A model generated the notes under the pieces. That model ran no database searches and was not told the origin of the DNA. It worked only from the letters and a program-made list of their open reading frames with translations. A DNA stretch of 20,763 bases from Butyrivibrio sp. UBA3740. Lineage in GTDB: Bacteria > Bacillota > Clostridia > Lachnospirales > Lachnospiraceae. Shown here one piece after another: positions 1 through 6,939 of the stretch (the stretch's first letter is position 1; the number at the start of each line of letters is the position of its first letter). The translations under genes were made by a program, and so were the position numbers. The DNA is taken from the NCBI GenBank assembly GCA_002372465.1, contig DFGW01000171.1:1-20763 (forward strand). The letters run 5' to 3'.

Positions 1-157
1 AAAGCTCACCGGACATACAGTTCAAAAGTCCGCTTACACGTGCGATACCATCACCAACTGTAAGAACTGTACCAGTCTCATTCTGGATAATTGCATTCTG
101 ATAATTCTTTATCTGGCTTCGAATGACCTCGGATATTTTTTCTGGTTTTAGTTCCAT
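1..157 (-). CDS. atpA: ATP synthase F1 subunit alpha, N-terminal fragment (runs off the window)
   Basis: Only the first 52 codons lie inside the window. The start ATG is at 157-155, preceded by a GGAGG ribosome site at 163-167. The translation begins MELKPEKISEVIRSQI and continues into GTVLTVGDGIARVSGLLNCM, the conserved N-terminal beta-barrel entry of the F1 alpha subunit (non-catalytic nucleotide-binding subunit of the F1 head, cytoplasmic face of the membrane). It starts 26 bases after the atpH stop, in the standard bacterial order delta then alpha, so it belongs to the same operon. The Walker A region lies outside the window. Identification by family and context is firm; nothing can be said about the rest of the gene. 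Confidence 0.95.
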   Translation of the reverse strand, partial: MELKPEKISEVIRSQIKNYQNAIIQNETGTVLTVGDGIARVSGLLNCMSGEL

Positions 158-183
158 ATCATCCTCCGATGTAATAGTTCAAT

Positions 184-723
184 TTAGATGACTGTCTCGT
201 CAACTTTTCTGCGAAGCTCGGATAACCTGCCCTTGACTGATCCGTCAAAAAGCTGTCCCTCAAGATCTACTCTGACACCACCCAGGATGTCAGGGTCTGT
301 TTTCTGCTGCAGAAGAACCTTCTTACCGCTGATCTTTTCAAGCTTCTCCTTAAGGGCTGCAAGCTGTGCATCGTTAAGGGTAACCGCGGTGGTCACCAGT
401 GCATCAGCAATTCCGTGGGTCTCATTATAAGATTTTCTGAATCTCTTATAACAAGCTGAGTACTCACGAAGAAGTCCCTTTTCTATGAGAATCTTGATAA
501 AGTTCAGATGATAAGGAGTTAAACTCTCGCCCAGTGCTTCATCCACCAGCTGCAGTCTTTCCTTCTTGGGAACTGAAGGTTCCGACAGGAGTGTTACGTA
601 ATCCGGATTCTCCTTAAAGATCCCTTTTACCGACTCCATTTCGCCCAGTATTTCATCCGTAAGGTTCTCTTCCGCTGCCAGATCATACAGGCTCTGCCCA
701 TAAAGATCTCCAGCTTTGGTCAT
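184..723 (-). CDS. atpH: ATP synthase F1 subunit delta
   Basis: 179 residues, the usual length for bacterial delta (OSCP homologue), which ties the alpha3beta3 head to the peripheral b stalk. Residues 1-105 form the helical N-terminal domain (MTKAGDLYGQSLYDLA start, LVDEALGESLTPYHLNFIKIL). The C-terminal part carries the family signature: LLQQKTDPDILGGVRVDLEG and DGSVKGRLSELRRKV. The ATG at 723 follows AAGGAG with about 7 bases spacing. It lies between atpF (27-base gap) and atpA (26-base gap) and is transcribed with them. No anomalies seen. Confidence 0.97.
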   Translation of the reverse strand: MTKAGDLYGQSLYDLAAEENLTDEILGEMESVKGIFKENPDYVTLLSEPSVPKKERLQLVDEALGESLTPYHLNFIKILIEKGLLREYSACYKRFRKSYNETHGIADALVTTAVTLNDAQLAALKEKLEKISGKKVLLQQKTDPDILGGVRVDLEGQLFDGSVKGRLSELRRKVDETVI

Positions 724-750
724 AAATTTCTCCTTCGTCGAAATTTCTTT

Positions 751-1284
751 TTATGCTCCGACTTTAGTTATAAAGTCGTCTATCAGTTTCTTGTGATCGG
801 CTTCACTGATCTCTTTTTCTACGACCTTGCCTGCAATTTCCATTGCAAGAGAACCGATCTCATCCTTTGCCTCATTGATGGCCTTTTTCTTTTCCTGCTC
901 AATATCAGCGCTGGCTTTTGCCTTTATGGTAGCTGCCTGCTGCTCAGCGTCGCGAACAATAGTCTCTGCCTTTGTCTCTGCTTCTTTCTGAGCATCTGAA
1001 ACAATCTTGGCTGCCTCAGCATGTGCATTTGTCAGGCTGTCTTCATATTGAGTTTTAAGAGATGTGGCTTCATCCTGGGCTTCCCTGGCTTCACGTATCT
1101 CTTTATCAGCTAGATCTTTCCTCTTCTGAAGGATATCGTTGATTGGCTTGAATAAAAACTTCTTGATCAAGAATACCTGTATGAAAAGGTTGATTATCTG
1201 AATGATAAAGGTCCAGGGCACTAACGTAACCAGGTCCTGCGTCTCCGCATTCGCTGTTAATGCCAATAGAGCCATATGATTCAT
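751..1284 (-). CDS. atpF: ATP synthase Fo subunit b (peripheral stalk)
   Basis: 177 residues. A single membrane helix at about residues 21-45 (VPWTFIIQIINLFIQVFLIK, then KFLFKPI) is followed by a long charged alpha-helical coiled coil rich in A, E, K and Q (about 50-160), typical of subunit b, which dimerises and holds delta and alpha against rotation. Two ATG codons compete, at 1284 and 1275. The first has AAGGAG eight bases upstream and is chosen. Only one b-type gene is present (no b' duplicate), as in other Firmicutes. Gaps to atpE and atpH are 28 and 27 bases. Confidence 0.97.
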   Translation of the reverse strand: MNHMALLALTANAETQDLVTLVPWTFIIQIINLFIQVFLIKKFLFKPINDILQKRKDLADKEIREAREAQDEATSLKTQYEDSLTNAHAEAAKIVSDAQKEAETKAETIVRDAEQQAATIKAKASADIEQEKKKAINEAKDEIGSLAMEIAGKVVEKEISEADHKKLIDDFITKVGA

Positions 1285-1312
1285 ATCTTAATCTCCTTAA
1301 ATCACTATGCCG

Positions 1313-1609
<297 letters not shown>

Positions 1610-1625
1610 TTAGTAAATGTTTTGT

Positions 1626-1654
1626 TTGATAACGAATTGCTTCGCTTTAATCAA
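1626..1654 (-). promoter_or_regulatory. RNA hairpin with GNRA loop between atpB and atpE
   Basis: In the minus-strand RNA, TTGAT (1654-1650) pairs with ATCAA (1630-1626), and AGCGAA pairs with TTCGTT (one G-U pair), closed by a GCAA tetraloop. A three-base bulge (1649-1647) separates the two stems. It sits in the longest spacer of the operon (71 bases against 10-28 elsewhere), upstream of the atpE ribosome site. No T-run follows, so it is not a terminator. In E. coli the region just before atpE boosts translation of the highly expressed c subunit; a similar stabilising or enhancing role here is inference. Confidence 0.5.
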
Positions 1655-1666
1655 CATATTTAGTTT

Positions 1667-2437
1667 TTAGCTTTCCTCTGCTGCGTTGGCGATGTACATT
1701 ACGGTCAGCATACAGAAAATAAACGCCTGCATGCATCCGGAGAACCAGTCAAAGTACACACCCGTGACAGCAGGTAGACCTATGCCAAGAATCGGAATGT
1801 TAGACAAGAACTTTCCAACTGCTCCCGGTATCAGTCCAAACAGGGCTGCTGATGCAAGTCCCAATGCCCAGTAAATAAGTCCGTCAATTACTACGCCGGA
1901 AAGAATATTTCCGAAGTGACGGCAAGCCATACTTACCGGTGTTGCCAACTCTGACAAAATATTAAAAGGTGTCATTACCGCAATAGGTGTTGTGAATCCT
2001 TTCAAATATCCGCCAAATCCGTTGGTCTTAATCTTTGTAGACGTAATCATGATGAACACGACTATCGCCCAGGCTGCTTCTGTGGAAAGATCTGCTGTCG
2101 GACTTCTAAGTCCCACCAGACTTATCAGGTTCGACACAACACTTGTTGCAAAAAGAGCTGATACAAAAGGTATCAGTTTATCGAACTTGGTTCCTCCGGT
2201 GTTGTTCCTGACAAAGTTATTGCCCATTTCAACCAGCATTTCCGCAAAAGCCTGCCTTTTTGAGATGTTCTCAACTTTGAGATCTCTCGTCAGGAAGATA
2301 CACAGACACGTGATTATGATCATGACAATCCAGCTGACTATTAAAGTCTCTGTAATTTTCAAATCTCCCAGGATCGGAATCCCGGTCTTAATGGTGGCGT
2401 ATATCTTCGCATAATCAACTTCAAAGCTTTGACTCAT
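1667..2437 (-). CDS. atpB: ATP synthase Fo subunit a
   Basis: 256 residues with five to six membrane segments, the ion-channel stator subunit. The essential arginine is visible as R173 in MACRHFGNILSG, the motif that faces the c-ring carboxylate. Downstream FDWFSGCMQAFIFCMLTVMYI (about 229-249) is the conserved last helix. The ATG at 2437 lies ten bases after the atpI stop. AAAGGAGGT overlaps that stop, but GGAGG is about 14 bases from the ATG, so the nearer AAGG at 2442-2447 may act as the ribosome site. The gene is followed by the hairpin-containing spacer before atpE. Confidence 0.97.
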   Translation of the reverse strand: MSQSFEVDYAKIYATIKTGIPILGDLKITETLIVSWIVMIIITCLCIFLTRDLKVENISKRQAFAEMLVEMGNNFVRNNTGGTKFDKLIPFVSALFATSVVSNLISLVGLRSPTADLSTEAAWAIVVFIMITSTKIKTNGFGGYLKGFTTPIAVMTPFNILSELATPVSMACRHFGNILSGVVIDGLIYWALGLASAALFGLIPGAVGKFLSNIPILGIGLPAVTGVYFDWFSGCMQAFIFCMLTVMYIANAAEES

Positions 2438-2447
2438 GCTTTCGCCT

Positions 2448-2858
2448 TCAACCTCCTTTCCCCGCAGAAATGATACCGCGTAGTTTTATGAACAAGCTTG
2501 GAATAAATAATGTAATAAGTACTGCAGCTGCATTGAATATCGGGACCACGATTCCCAGTATTCCCCACACAAGGAGCAAAAGAGTCCTGTTCCTGTAGCT
2601 TACGCCCATGGCAGCTCTTGCCTCTTTCTCATCCTCCATGGATGCAACTTTTTGCACAGTGACTGCCATTAAAAAGAAGTTTCCGATAGCATAAACTGCT
2701 CCGAACAGACCTCCTAAAATGACTTTATAGTCAAATGGTGCCCAGGTAGGGAACACCATGTGCAAAACAAAAAACACAGCGTACATAATAAGGACGCCAA
2801 TAGCTGTCCCTAGCGCAATCTTCCCCGTTTCAGTCTTTACGGCTGGCTGTAATTTCAT
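2448..2858 (-). CDS. atpI: ATP synthase subunit I (AtpI-like membrane protein)
   Basis: 136 residues with four hydrophobic segments (about 15-35, 44-66, 92-110 and 112-128), fitting the AtpI family in size, topology and place just before atpB. In Na+-ATP synthase bacteria AtpI helps assemble the c ring; in an alkaliphilic Bacillus the AtpZ-AtpI pair has been linked to Mg2+ uptake. The sequence is divergent and the call depends much on position. The region between helices 2 and 3 (KVASMEDEKEARAAMGVSYRNR) is charged and probably cytoplasmic. The ribosome site is weak (GGGGAG about 12 bases from the ATG). Confidence 0.8.
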   Translation of the reverse strand: MKLQPAVKTETGKIALGTAIGVLIMYAVFFVLHMVFPTWAPFDYKVILGGLFGAVYAIGNFFLMAVTVQKVASMEDEKEARAAMGVSYRNRTLLLLVWGILGIVVPIFNAAAVLITLFIPSLFIKLRGIISAGKGG

Positions 2859-2884
2859 ACCCTGACTAATCTCCCCTGAAAAAA

Positions 2885-3163
2885 TTATATGTGCCTGCTG
2901 ATATTAACCTCATTAGGGTCTCTTTGTAATTTCTTTTTTTCTTCCTTGTGGACTACTGACAGATAGACCTTGTAGGCAGTTGTCATAGAAGCTCCCAGGC
3001 CTAAGATAAAGCCCGGTATGTAAACCCAAATTGGTGCAGATGCCTTTGTAACCAATAGATAGCACACGACAAGACACATAAGAAGCGGCATAAGAAGTGA
3101 TAAGCCAAGCTGGCCTACCATTGCAAACTGACCTATTAGTCTGGATGCATTTCTTATCTCCAT
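2885..3163 (-). CDS. atpZ: AtpZ-like protein, first gene of the ATP synthase operon
   Basis: 92 residues with two membrane helices (about 9-38 and 44-70) and a charged tail, matching the small AtpZ family that often precedes atpI. AtpZ proteins are accessory membrane subunits, proposed to assist assembly or divalent-cation handling together with AtpI. The only plausible start is the ATG at 3163; the ribosome site AGGAAGGAG ends 14 bases upstream, longer than usual, and no better-placed in-frame start exists. It is the promoter-proximal gene, 26 bases ahead of atpI. Confidence 0.8.
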   Translation of the reverse strand: MEIRNASRLIGQFAMVGQLGLSLLMPLLMCLVVCYLLVTKASAPIWVYIPGFILGLGASMTTAYKVYLSVVHKEEKKKLQRDPNEVNISRHI

Positions 3164-3229
3164 CTGAAAAGAACTTTCTCCTTCCTTAAATGTCCTGATA
3201 GTCTCTGTGAAAACAAAGACCCATAGTCT

Positions 3230-3258
3230 ATTTTACTGCATTTTGAGCGCATTCTCAA
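3230..3258 (-). promoter_or_regulatory. Promoter of the atp operon
   Basis: On the minus strand TTGAGA (3258-3253) and TAAAAT (3235-3230) are separated by exactly 17 bases, a good sigma-A match, about 67 bases ahead of atpZ. The -35 box overlaps an inverted repeat TTGAG-N6-CTCAA (3243-3258), whose 5-6-5 geometry would suit a dimeric regulator. That operator role is inference. Confidence 0.7.
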
Positions 3259-3307
3259 CCAATGTTAGACAATTTGCATTTTTTGCCACATTTTGTCCAA
3301 TAATACC

Positions 3308-3342
3308 AAAAAGCCGCTCCGGAACTGGCCCGAAGCGGCTTT
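3308..3342 (-). terminator. Rho-independent terminator after aspS
   Basis: Minus-strand hairpin: AAAGCCGCT pairs with AGCGGCTTT, then a mismatch and a three-pair CGG/CCG extension, with a seven-base loop and five T (3312-3308). It lies 42 bases after the aspS stop and separates aspS from the atp promoter. Confidence 0.9.
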
Positions 3343-3383
3343 AGCTCGCTAAATTTATAAAGTTTTTATCAAAATTTCGGTTA

Positions 3384-5189
3384 CTATTCCTCTTCTACAG
3401 CTGTAGTCTTGATGTGAAGCTCCTCAAGCTGCCTGTCTGTTACGTATCCCGGAGCATCCATCATGATGTCCTGAGCATTCTTGTTCATAGGGAAAGGAAT
3501 GATCTCTCTGATGGTGTCCTCTCCTGCAAGAAGCATAACCATACGGTCTACACCGGGAGCAATTCCTGCGTGTGGTGGTGCACCATAGGTAAATGCATTG
3601 TACATGGCCGGGAACTTGGCCTTAACGTCGTCCTCGCCAAGTCTAACCATCTCAAAGGCCTTGATCATGATCTCAGGATCGTGGTTACGAACAGCTCCTG
3701 ATGAGAGCTCTACACCGTTACATACAAGGTCGTACTGGTCAGCGGTAATCGAAAGAGGATCGATCTCGCCCCTCTCTGCCTTGAGAAGTGTCTCAAGACC
3801 ACCTGAAGGCATTGAGAATGGGTTGTGACAGAACTCAAGCTCTCCTGACTCCTCACCGATCTCGTACATAGGGAAGTCAACGATCCAGCAAAATGCATAC
3901 TGCTCTTGATCCATATGACCGGGAACATTTGCTCCGAAGGTCTTAACGATTACGCCTGCTGTCTTCTGTGCTGCTGAAAGCTTTCCGGCTGAGAGAACAA
4001 CAAGGTCTCCTGCCTTAAGTGAAAGCGCAGATACAACTGCGTCCTTTATAGGAGCAACGAACTTGGAGATTCCTCCAACCAGTTCGCCGTTCTCATCCAT
4101 TCTGAACCAGTAAGCCTTGTTACCTGACTGAACCTCAACATCTCCGATGTTCTTGTCAATAAACTTACGGCTCTCCTTGAAATCAGATATTACAACGGCC
4201 TTGATGCGTACATCTGTGTCCTGTCCATCTTCTGTCCTGGTTGCAAATGGTCCAAAGCCACAATCCTTAAGTGACTCTGTCACATCTGTGACTGTAAGGT
4301 CTATACGAAGATCAGGCTTATCTGAGCCGTACTTCTCCATTGCCTCAAGGTATGGGATCCTCATAAAGGGTGATCCTGACGCACGGTCATAGGTTCCGTA
4401 TTTAGCAAAGATTGGAGGAAGAACATCCTCACATACTGAAAAGACATCTTCCTGTGATGCAAAAGCCATCTCCATATCAAGCTGATAGAACTCTCCCGGG
4501 CTTCTGTCGCCACGAGCATCCTCATCACGGAAGCAGGGTGCAATCTGGAAGTAGCGGTCAAAGCCTGCTGTCATAAGAAGCTGCTTGAACTGCTGTGGTG
4601 CCTGAGGAAGAGCATAGAACTTTCCGGGATGCTTTCTTGCAGGAACAAGGTAGTCTCTTGCTCCCTCAGGAGATGAAGCTGTAAGAATAGGAGTTGTGAT
4701 CTCCAAAAATCCGTGCTCAGTCATAGCCTGACGAAGAGCTGCCACAACATTGCATCTTAAGATAATATTCTTCTTAACCTCAGGGTTTCTGAGGTCCAAG
4801 TATCTGTATTTAAGACGAGCTGTCTCATCGGCCTCTCTTGAGTGATTGATCTCAAAAGGAAGCTCGTTATGATGGCATTTGCCAAGAACCTCAATTGACT
4901 CAGGAACCACCTCGATATCACCGGTTGCCTGCTTAGGATTCTTGGAGCTTCTCTCCCTTACAAGGCCCTTTACAGAAATTGTAGACTCCTTGTTAATGGC
5001 CTTTGCTGTCTTAACCATCTCTTCTGTCTCAAGAACTATCTGTGTTGTTCCGTAAAAGTCACGAAGGACAACAAATCCAAGTCCGGAACCGACCTCACGC
5101 ATATTCTCAAGCCAGCCAACAAGCTTAACGCTCTCGCCGGCATTCTCTATGCGAAGCTCACCACAGTTATGTGTACGTGATTGCATCAT
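3384..5189 (-). CDS. aspS: Aspartyl-tRNA synthetase
   Basis: 601 residues, full length for a bacterial class II AspRS, which charges tRNA-Asp using ATP. An N-terminal OB-fold anticodon domain (about 1-105, GWLENMREVGSGLGFVVLRD) is followed by the catalytic core with QAPQQFKQLLM (196-206), motif 2 FRDEDARGDRSPGEF (220-234) and motif 3 GIAPGVDRMVMLLAG (542-556). The bacterial GAD insertion fills about 290-425. Whether it also charges tRNA-Asn cannot be told from the sequence alone. The start ATG (5189) is followed by a second ATG; the ribosome site is weak (AGAAAGG, 12 bases away). The gene begins 66 bases after mgtE, with a possible own promoter, and ends in a strong terminator. Confidence 0.97.
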   Translation of the reverse strand: MMQSRTHNCGELRIENAGESVKLVGWLENMREVGSGLGFVVLRDFYGTTQIVLETEEMVKTAKAINKESTISVKGLVRERSSKNPKQATGDIEVVPESIEVLGKCHHNELPFEINHSREADETARLKYRYLDLRNPEVKKNIILRCNVVAALRQAMTEHGFLEITTPILTASSPEGARDYLVPARKHPGKFYALPQAPQQFKQLLMTAGFDRYFQIAPCFRDEDARGDRSPGEFYQLDMEMAFASQEDVFSVCEDVLPPIFAKYGTYDRASGSPFMRIPYLEAMEKYGSDKPDLRIDLTVTDVTESLKDCGFGPFATRTEDGQDTDVRIKAVVISDFKESRKFIDKNIGDVEVQSGNKAYWFRMDENGELVGGISKFVAPIKDAVVSALSLKAGDLVVLSAGKLSAAQKTAGVIVKTFGANVPGHMDQEQYAFCWIVDFPMYEIGEESGELEFCHNPFSMPSGGLETLLKAERGEIDPLSITADQYDLVCNGVELSSGAVRNHDPEIMIKAFEMVRLGEDDVKAKFPAMYNAFTYGAPPHAGIAPGVDRMVMLLAGEDTIREIIPFPMNKNAQDIMMDAPGYVTDRQLEELHIKTTAVEEE

Positions 5190-5245
5190 AAATATTTACG
5201 ACCTTTCTATAAATAAAATCTACCTTTAAAAATAATCCGCTCCAT

Positions 5246-5274
5246 ATTTTAGCACTTATATCACCAGATGCAAA
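5246..5274 (-). promoter_or_regulatory. Possible aspS promoter overlapping the end of mgtE
   Basis: On the minus strand TTTGCA (5274-5269) and TAAAAT (5251-5246) are 17 bases apart. The -35 box matches four of six consensus positions and lies inside the last codons of mgtE. aspS could instead be read through from mgtE, since no terminator separates them. Confidence 0.35.
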
Positions 5275-6617
5275 GCTCTAGTTGCAATGTTGAAGTAAAC
5301 AAGAAGCGAAAGCGCATCTACGATTGTTGTGATAAATGGACTGGCCATTACTGCAGGGTCAAAGCCCAGGCGGGAAGCCAGCATAGGCAGGCAGCATCCC
5401 ACAAGCTTTGCTATGAGCACTACTATCAGAAGTGTCAGGCAGATTACTGCTGCCACCGGCAGCTCCAGTCTGTCAAAGAACAGAAGCTTTAAGAAATTGG
5501 CAGCTGCCAGGGTAAGACCACAAAGAACTGCCACTCGCATCTCTTTCCAGATTATCTTAAACAGATCCGCAAACTCTATTTCCTTCAGCGACAATCCACG
5601 GATGATGGAAACACTGGCCTGAGATCCGGCATTACCTCCTGTATCCATGAGCATCGGGATGTATGCTGTAAGTACTACAAAAGAAGAAAGTGCATCTTCA
5701 AATCCGGTAATGATGGCACCTGTAAAGGTTGCACTTACCATCAAAAACAAAAGCCAGGGTATACGGTTCCTGTAGGTCTCAAATATACCAACCTTAGGAT
5801 AGGGCTTGTCCGATGGCACGATAGCTGCCATCTTCTCGATATCCTCGGTAGCCTCTTCTTCCAGGATGTCCACTACGTCATCGATGGTGATGATTCCCAC
5901 CATACGGGATTCATTGTCCACCACAGGCATGGCTGTAAAGCCGTATTTCTGGAACATTCTGGCCGCTTCTTCCTGGTCGGTCATGGTGTTGATACTGATG
6001 ACATTGGTGTTCATTATGTCGCCGATTATATCATCAGGCTTCATTATAAGAAGGTACCTGAGGGCAACTGTTCCCACCAGGATCTTCTGTTTGGAAACTA
6101 CGTAGCAGATATTGATGGTCTCAGAGTCCACGCCCTTTTTCCTGATGCGTTCAATGGCATCATTGACCGTCATGTCCTCATGAAGGTCCACATACTCCAC
6201 CGTCATGATAGATCCGGCAGAATCTTCCGGGTATCTCAAAAGGTGGTTAATATCAGCTCTGGTCTCAGGGCTGGCATTAGCAAGGATACGCTTAACAACG
6301 CTGGCGGGCATTTCTTCCAAAAGGTCCGTAGCGTCATCGGCCATCAGATTTTCAATTATGTTGGATGCTTCTCGGTCTGACATGGACCGGATAATGTACT
6401 GCTGTACATCAAGTTCCAGATCAGCAAATACATCAGCAGCGATGTCCTTAGGAAGGATCCTGAACATCTTAAGAGAATCCTCGTCCTCCATCTCACTCAT
6501 GACATCAGCTATATCAGCTGGATTCATGTCTGAAATGGTCTGGCGAAGTCTGGTGTACTGCCTGGAGGTGAGAAGTTCCTTAAGCTCTTCGACAATTGTC
6601 TTCTCTTCCATTTCCAT
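5256..6617 (-). CDS. mgtE: Magnesium channel/transporter MgtE
   Basis: 453 residues, the usual MgtE length. Order: helical MgtE N domain (about 1-130), paired CBS domains (about 135-255, with MPVVDNESRMVGIITIDDVVD in the second), a connecting helix, then five membrane helices from about 287. The pore region shows PMLMDTGGNAGSQ (321-333) and the Mg2+-site aspartate D434 in TTIVDALSLLVYF. In known MgtE the N and CBS domains bind Mg2+ and close the pore when internal Mg2+ is high. The ATG at 6617 follows AAGGAG with 9 bases spacing. That ribosome site is half of a long-range inverted repeat, and a leader ORF overlaps the gene start by 38 bases, suggesting translational control. Confidence 0.96.
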   Translation of the reverse strand: MEMEEKTIVEELKELLTSRQYTRLRQTISDMNPADIADVMSEMEDEDSLKMFRILPKDIAADVFADLELDVQQYIIRSMSDREASNIIENLMADDATDLLEEMPASVVKRILANASPETRADINHLLRYPEDSAGSIMTVEYVDLHEDMTVNDAIERIRKKGVDSETINICYVVSKQKILVGTVALRYLLIMKPDDIIGDIMNTNVISINTMTDQEEAARMFQKYGFTAMPVVDNESRMVGIITIDDVVDILEEEATEDIEKMAAIVPSDKPYPKVGIFETYRNRIPWLLFLMVSATFTGAIITGFEDALSSFVVLTAYIPMLMDTGGNAGSQASVSIIRGLSLKEIEFADLFKIIWKEMRVAVLCGLTLAAANFLKLLFFDRLELPVAAVICLTLLIVVLIAKLVGCCLPMLASRLGFDPAVMASPFITTIVDALSLLVYFNIATRALHLVI

Positions 6618-6702
6618 GATAGAAATCTCCTTTGTGTATGGTTTTTATTGTACTTCGATAAGGAGCAGAATCACTGCCACACAAATGAGGATCCGACTTC
6701 AT
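6580..6702 (-). CDS. Putative 40-residue leader peptide overlapping mgtE
   Basis: An ATG at 6702-6700 is preceded by AAAGGTGGTGG, one base off a perfect AAGGAGGTG site, at five to six bases spacing. The frame reads MKSDPHLCGSDSAPYRSTIK, then another 20 residues ending NCRRA, with stop TAA at 6582-6580 inside mgtE in another frame. It begins in one nested stem and crosses the mgtE ribosome site. The Ser, Asp, Pro and Cys-rich start resembles no family I recognise; a D-P near the N-terminus recalls enterobacterial MgtL, without homology. It may be a regulatory leader, a small protein, or chance; the strong ribosome site argues against chance. Confidence 0.45.
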   Translation of the reverse strand: MKSDPHLCGSDSAPYRSTIKTIHKGDFYHGNGREDNCRRA

Positions 6703-6731
6703 AAAAACCACCACCTTTCCTTAGAGATTTC
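6622..6731 (-). promoter_or_regulatory. Structured mgtE leader: nested inverted repeats masking the mgtE ribosome site
   Basis: Outer stem P1: GAAATCTCT (6731-6723) pairs with GGAGATTTC (6630-6622), eight Watson-Crick pairs plus one G-U; the second arm contains the GGAG of the mgtE ribosome site. Inner stem P2: TGGTTTTTAT (6710-6701) pairs perfectly over ten bases with ATAAAAACCA (6648-6639) and includes the A and U of the leader-ORF start codon. The leader ORF's own ribosome site (6718-6711) falls in the internal loop between them. A small GCAG/CTGC hairpin lies inside P2. No M-box (ykoK) signature is visible. Control of mgtE translation through leader translation is inference. Confidence 0.5.
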
Positions 6732-6869
6732 GTAATACTTCTTTACTTTACCACAAAATATGCATAGTTGCTCAGTTTTTTTGGCTGCAATGAAAACTTA
6801 TATCAAACCTCACGTTCGATTTATGAAATAAAATTTAAAAAATGTCCGAAACTCTGTATTTTTGGAGGC

Positions 6870-6896
6870 TGCACAGTAATCCTTTGATTATATAAT
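6870..6896 (+). promoter_or_regulatory. Possible promoter of the InlB-repeat protein gene
   Basis: A perfect TATAAT lies at 6891-6896, 43 bases ahead of the start codon. The best -35 is TGCACA at 6870-6875 (four of six matches) with a short 15-base spacer. A TTGACA at 6902-6907 has no -10 at the right distance. The region 6745-6890 is AT-rich and shows no other clear element. Confidence 0.35.
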
Positions 6897-6939
6897 TATC
6901 TTTGACAAATGCTTACATATTATTAAGGAGAAAATGTAA

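Noticed and set aside
6205..6735. Plus-strand ORF of 176 codons antisense to mgtE
   Set aside because: Low-complexity serine-rich translation, no ribosome site or recognisable domain, fully opposite a conserved gene; a shadow ORF.
6618..6800. M-box (ykoK) Mg2+ riboswitch upstream of mgtE
   Set aside because: Looked for because mgtE often carries it; none of the conserved M-box segments is readable and the leader is too short before the leader ORF.
6745..6939. c-di-GMP (GEMM) or other riboswitch ahead of the InlB-repeat gene
   Set aside because: No conserved core seen; the region is AT-rich without clear stems.
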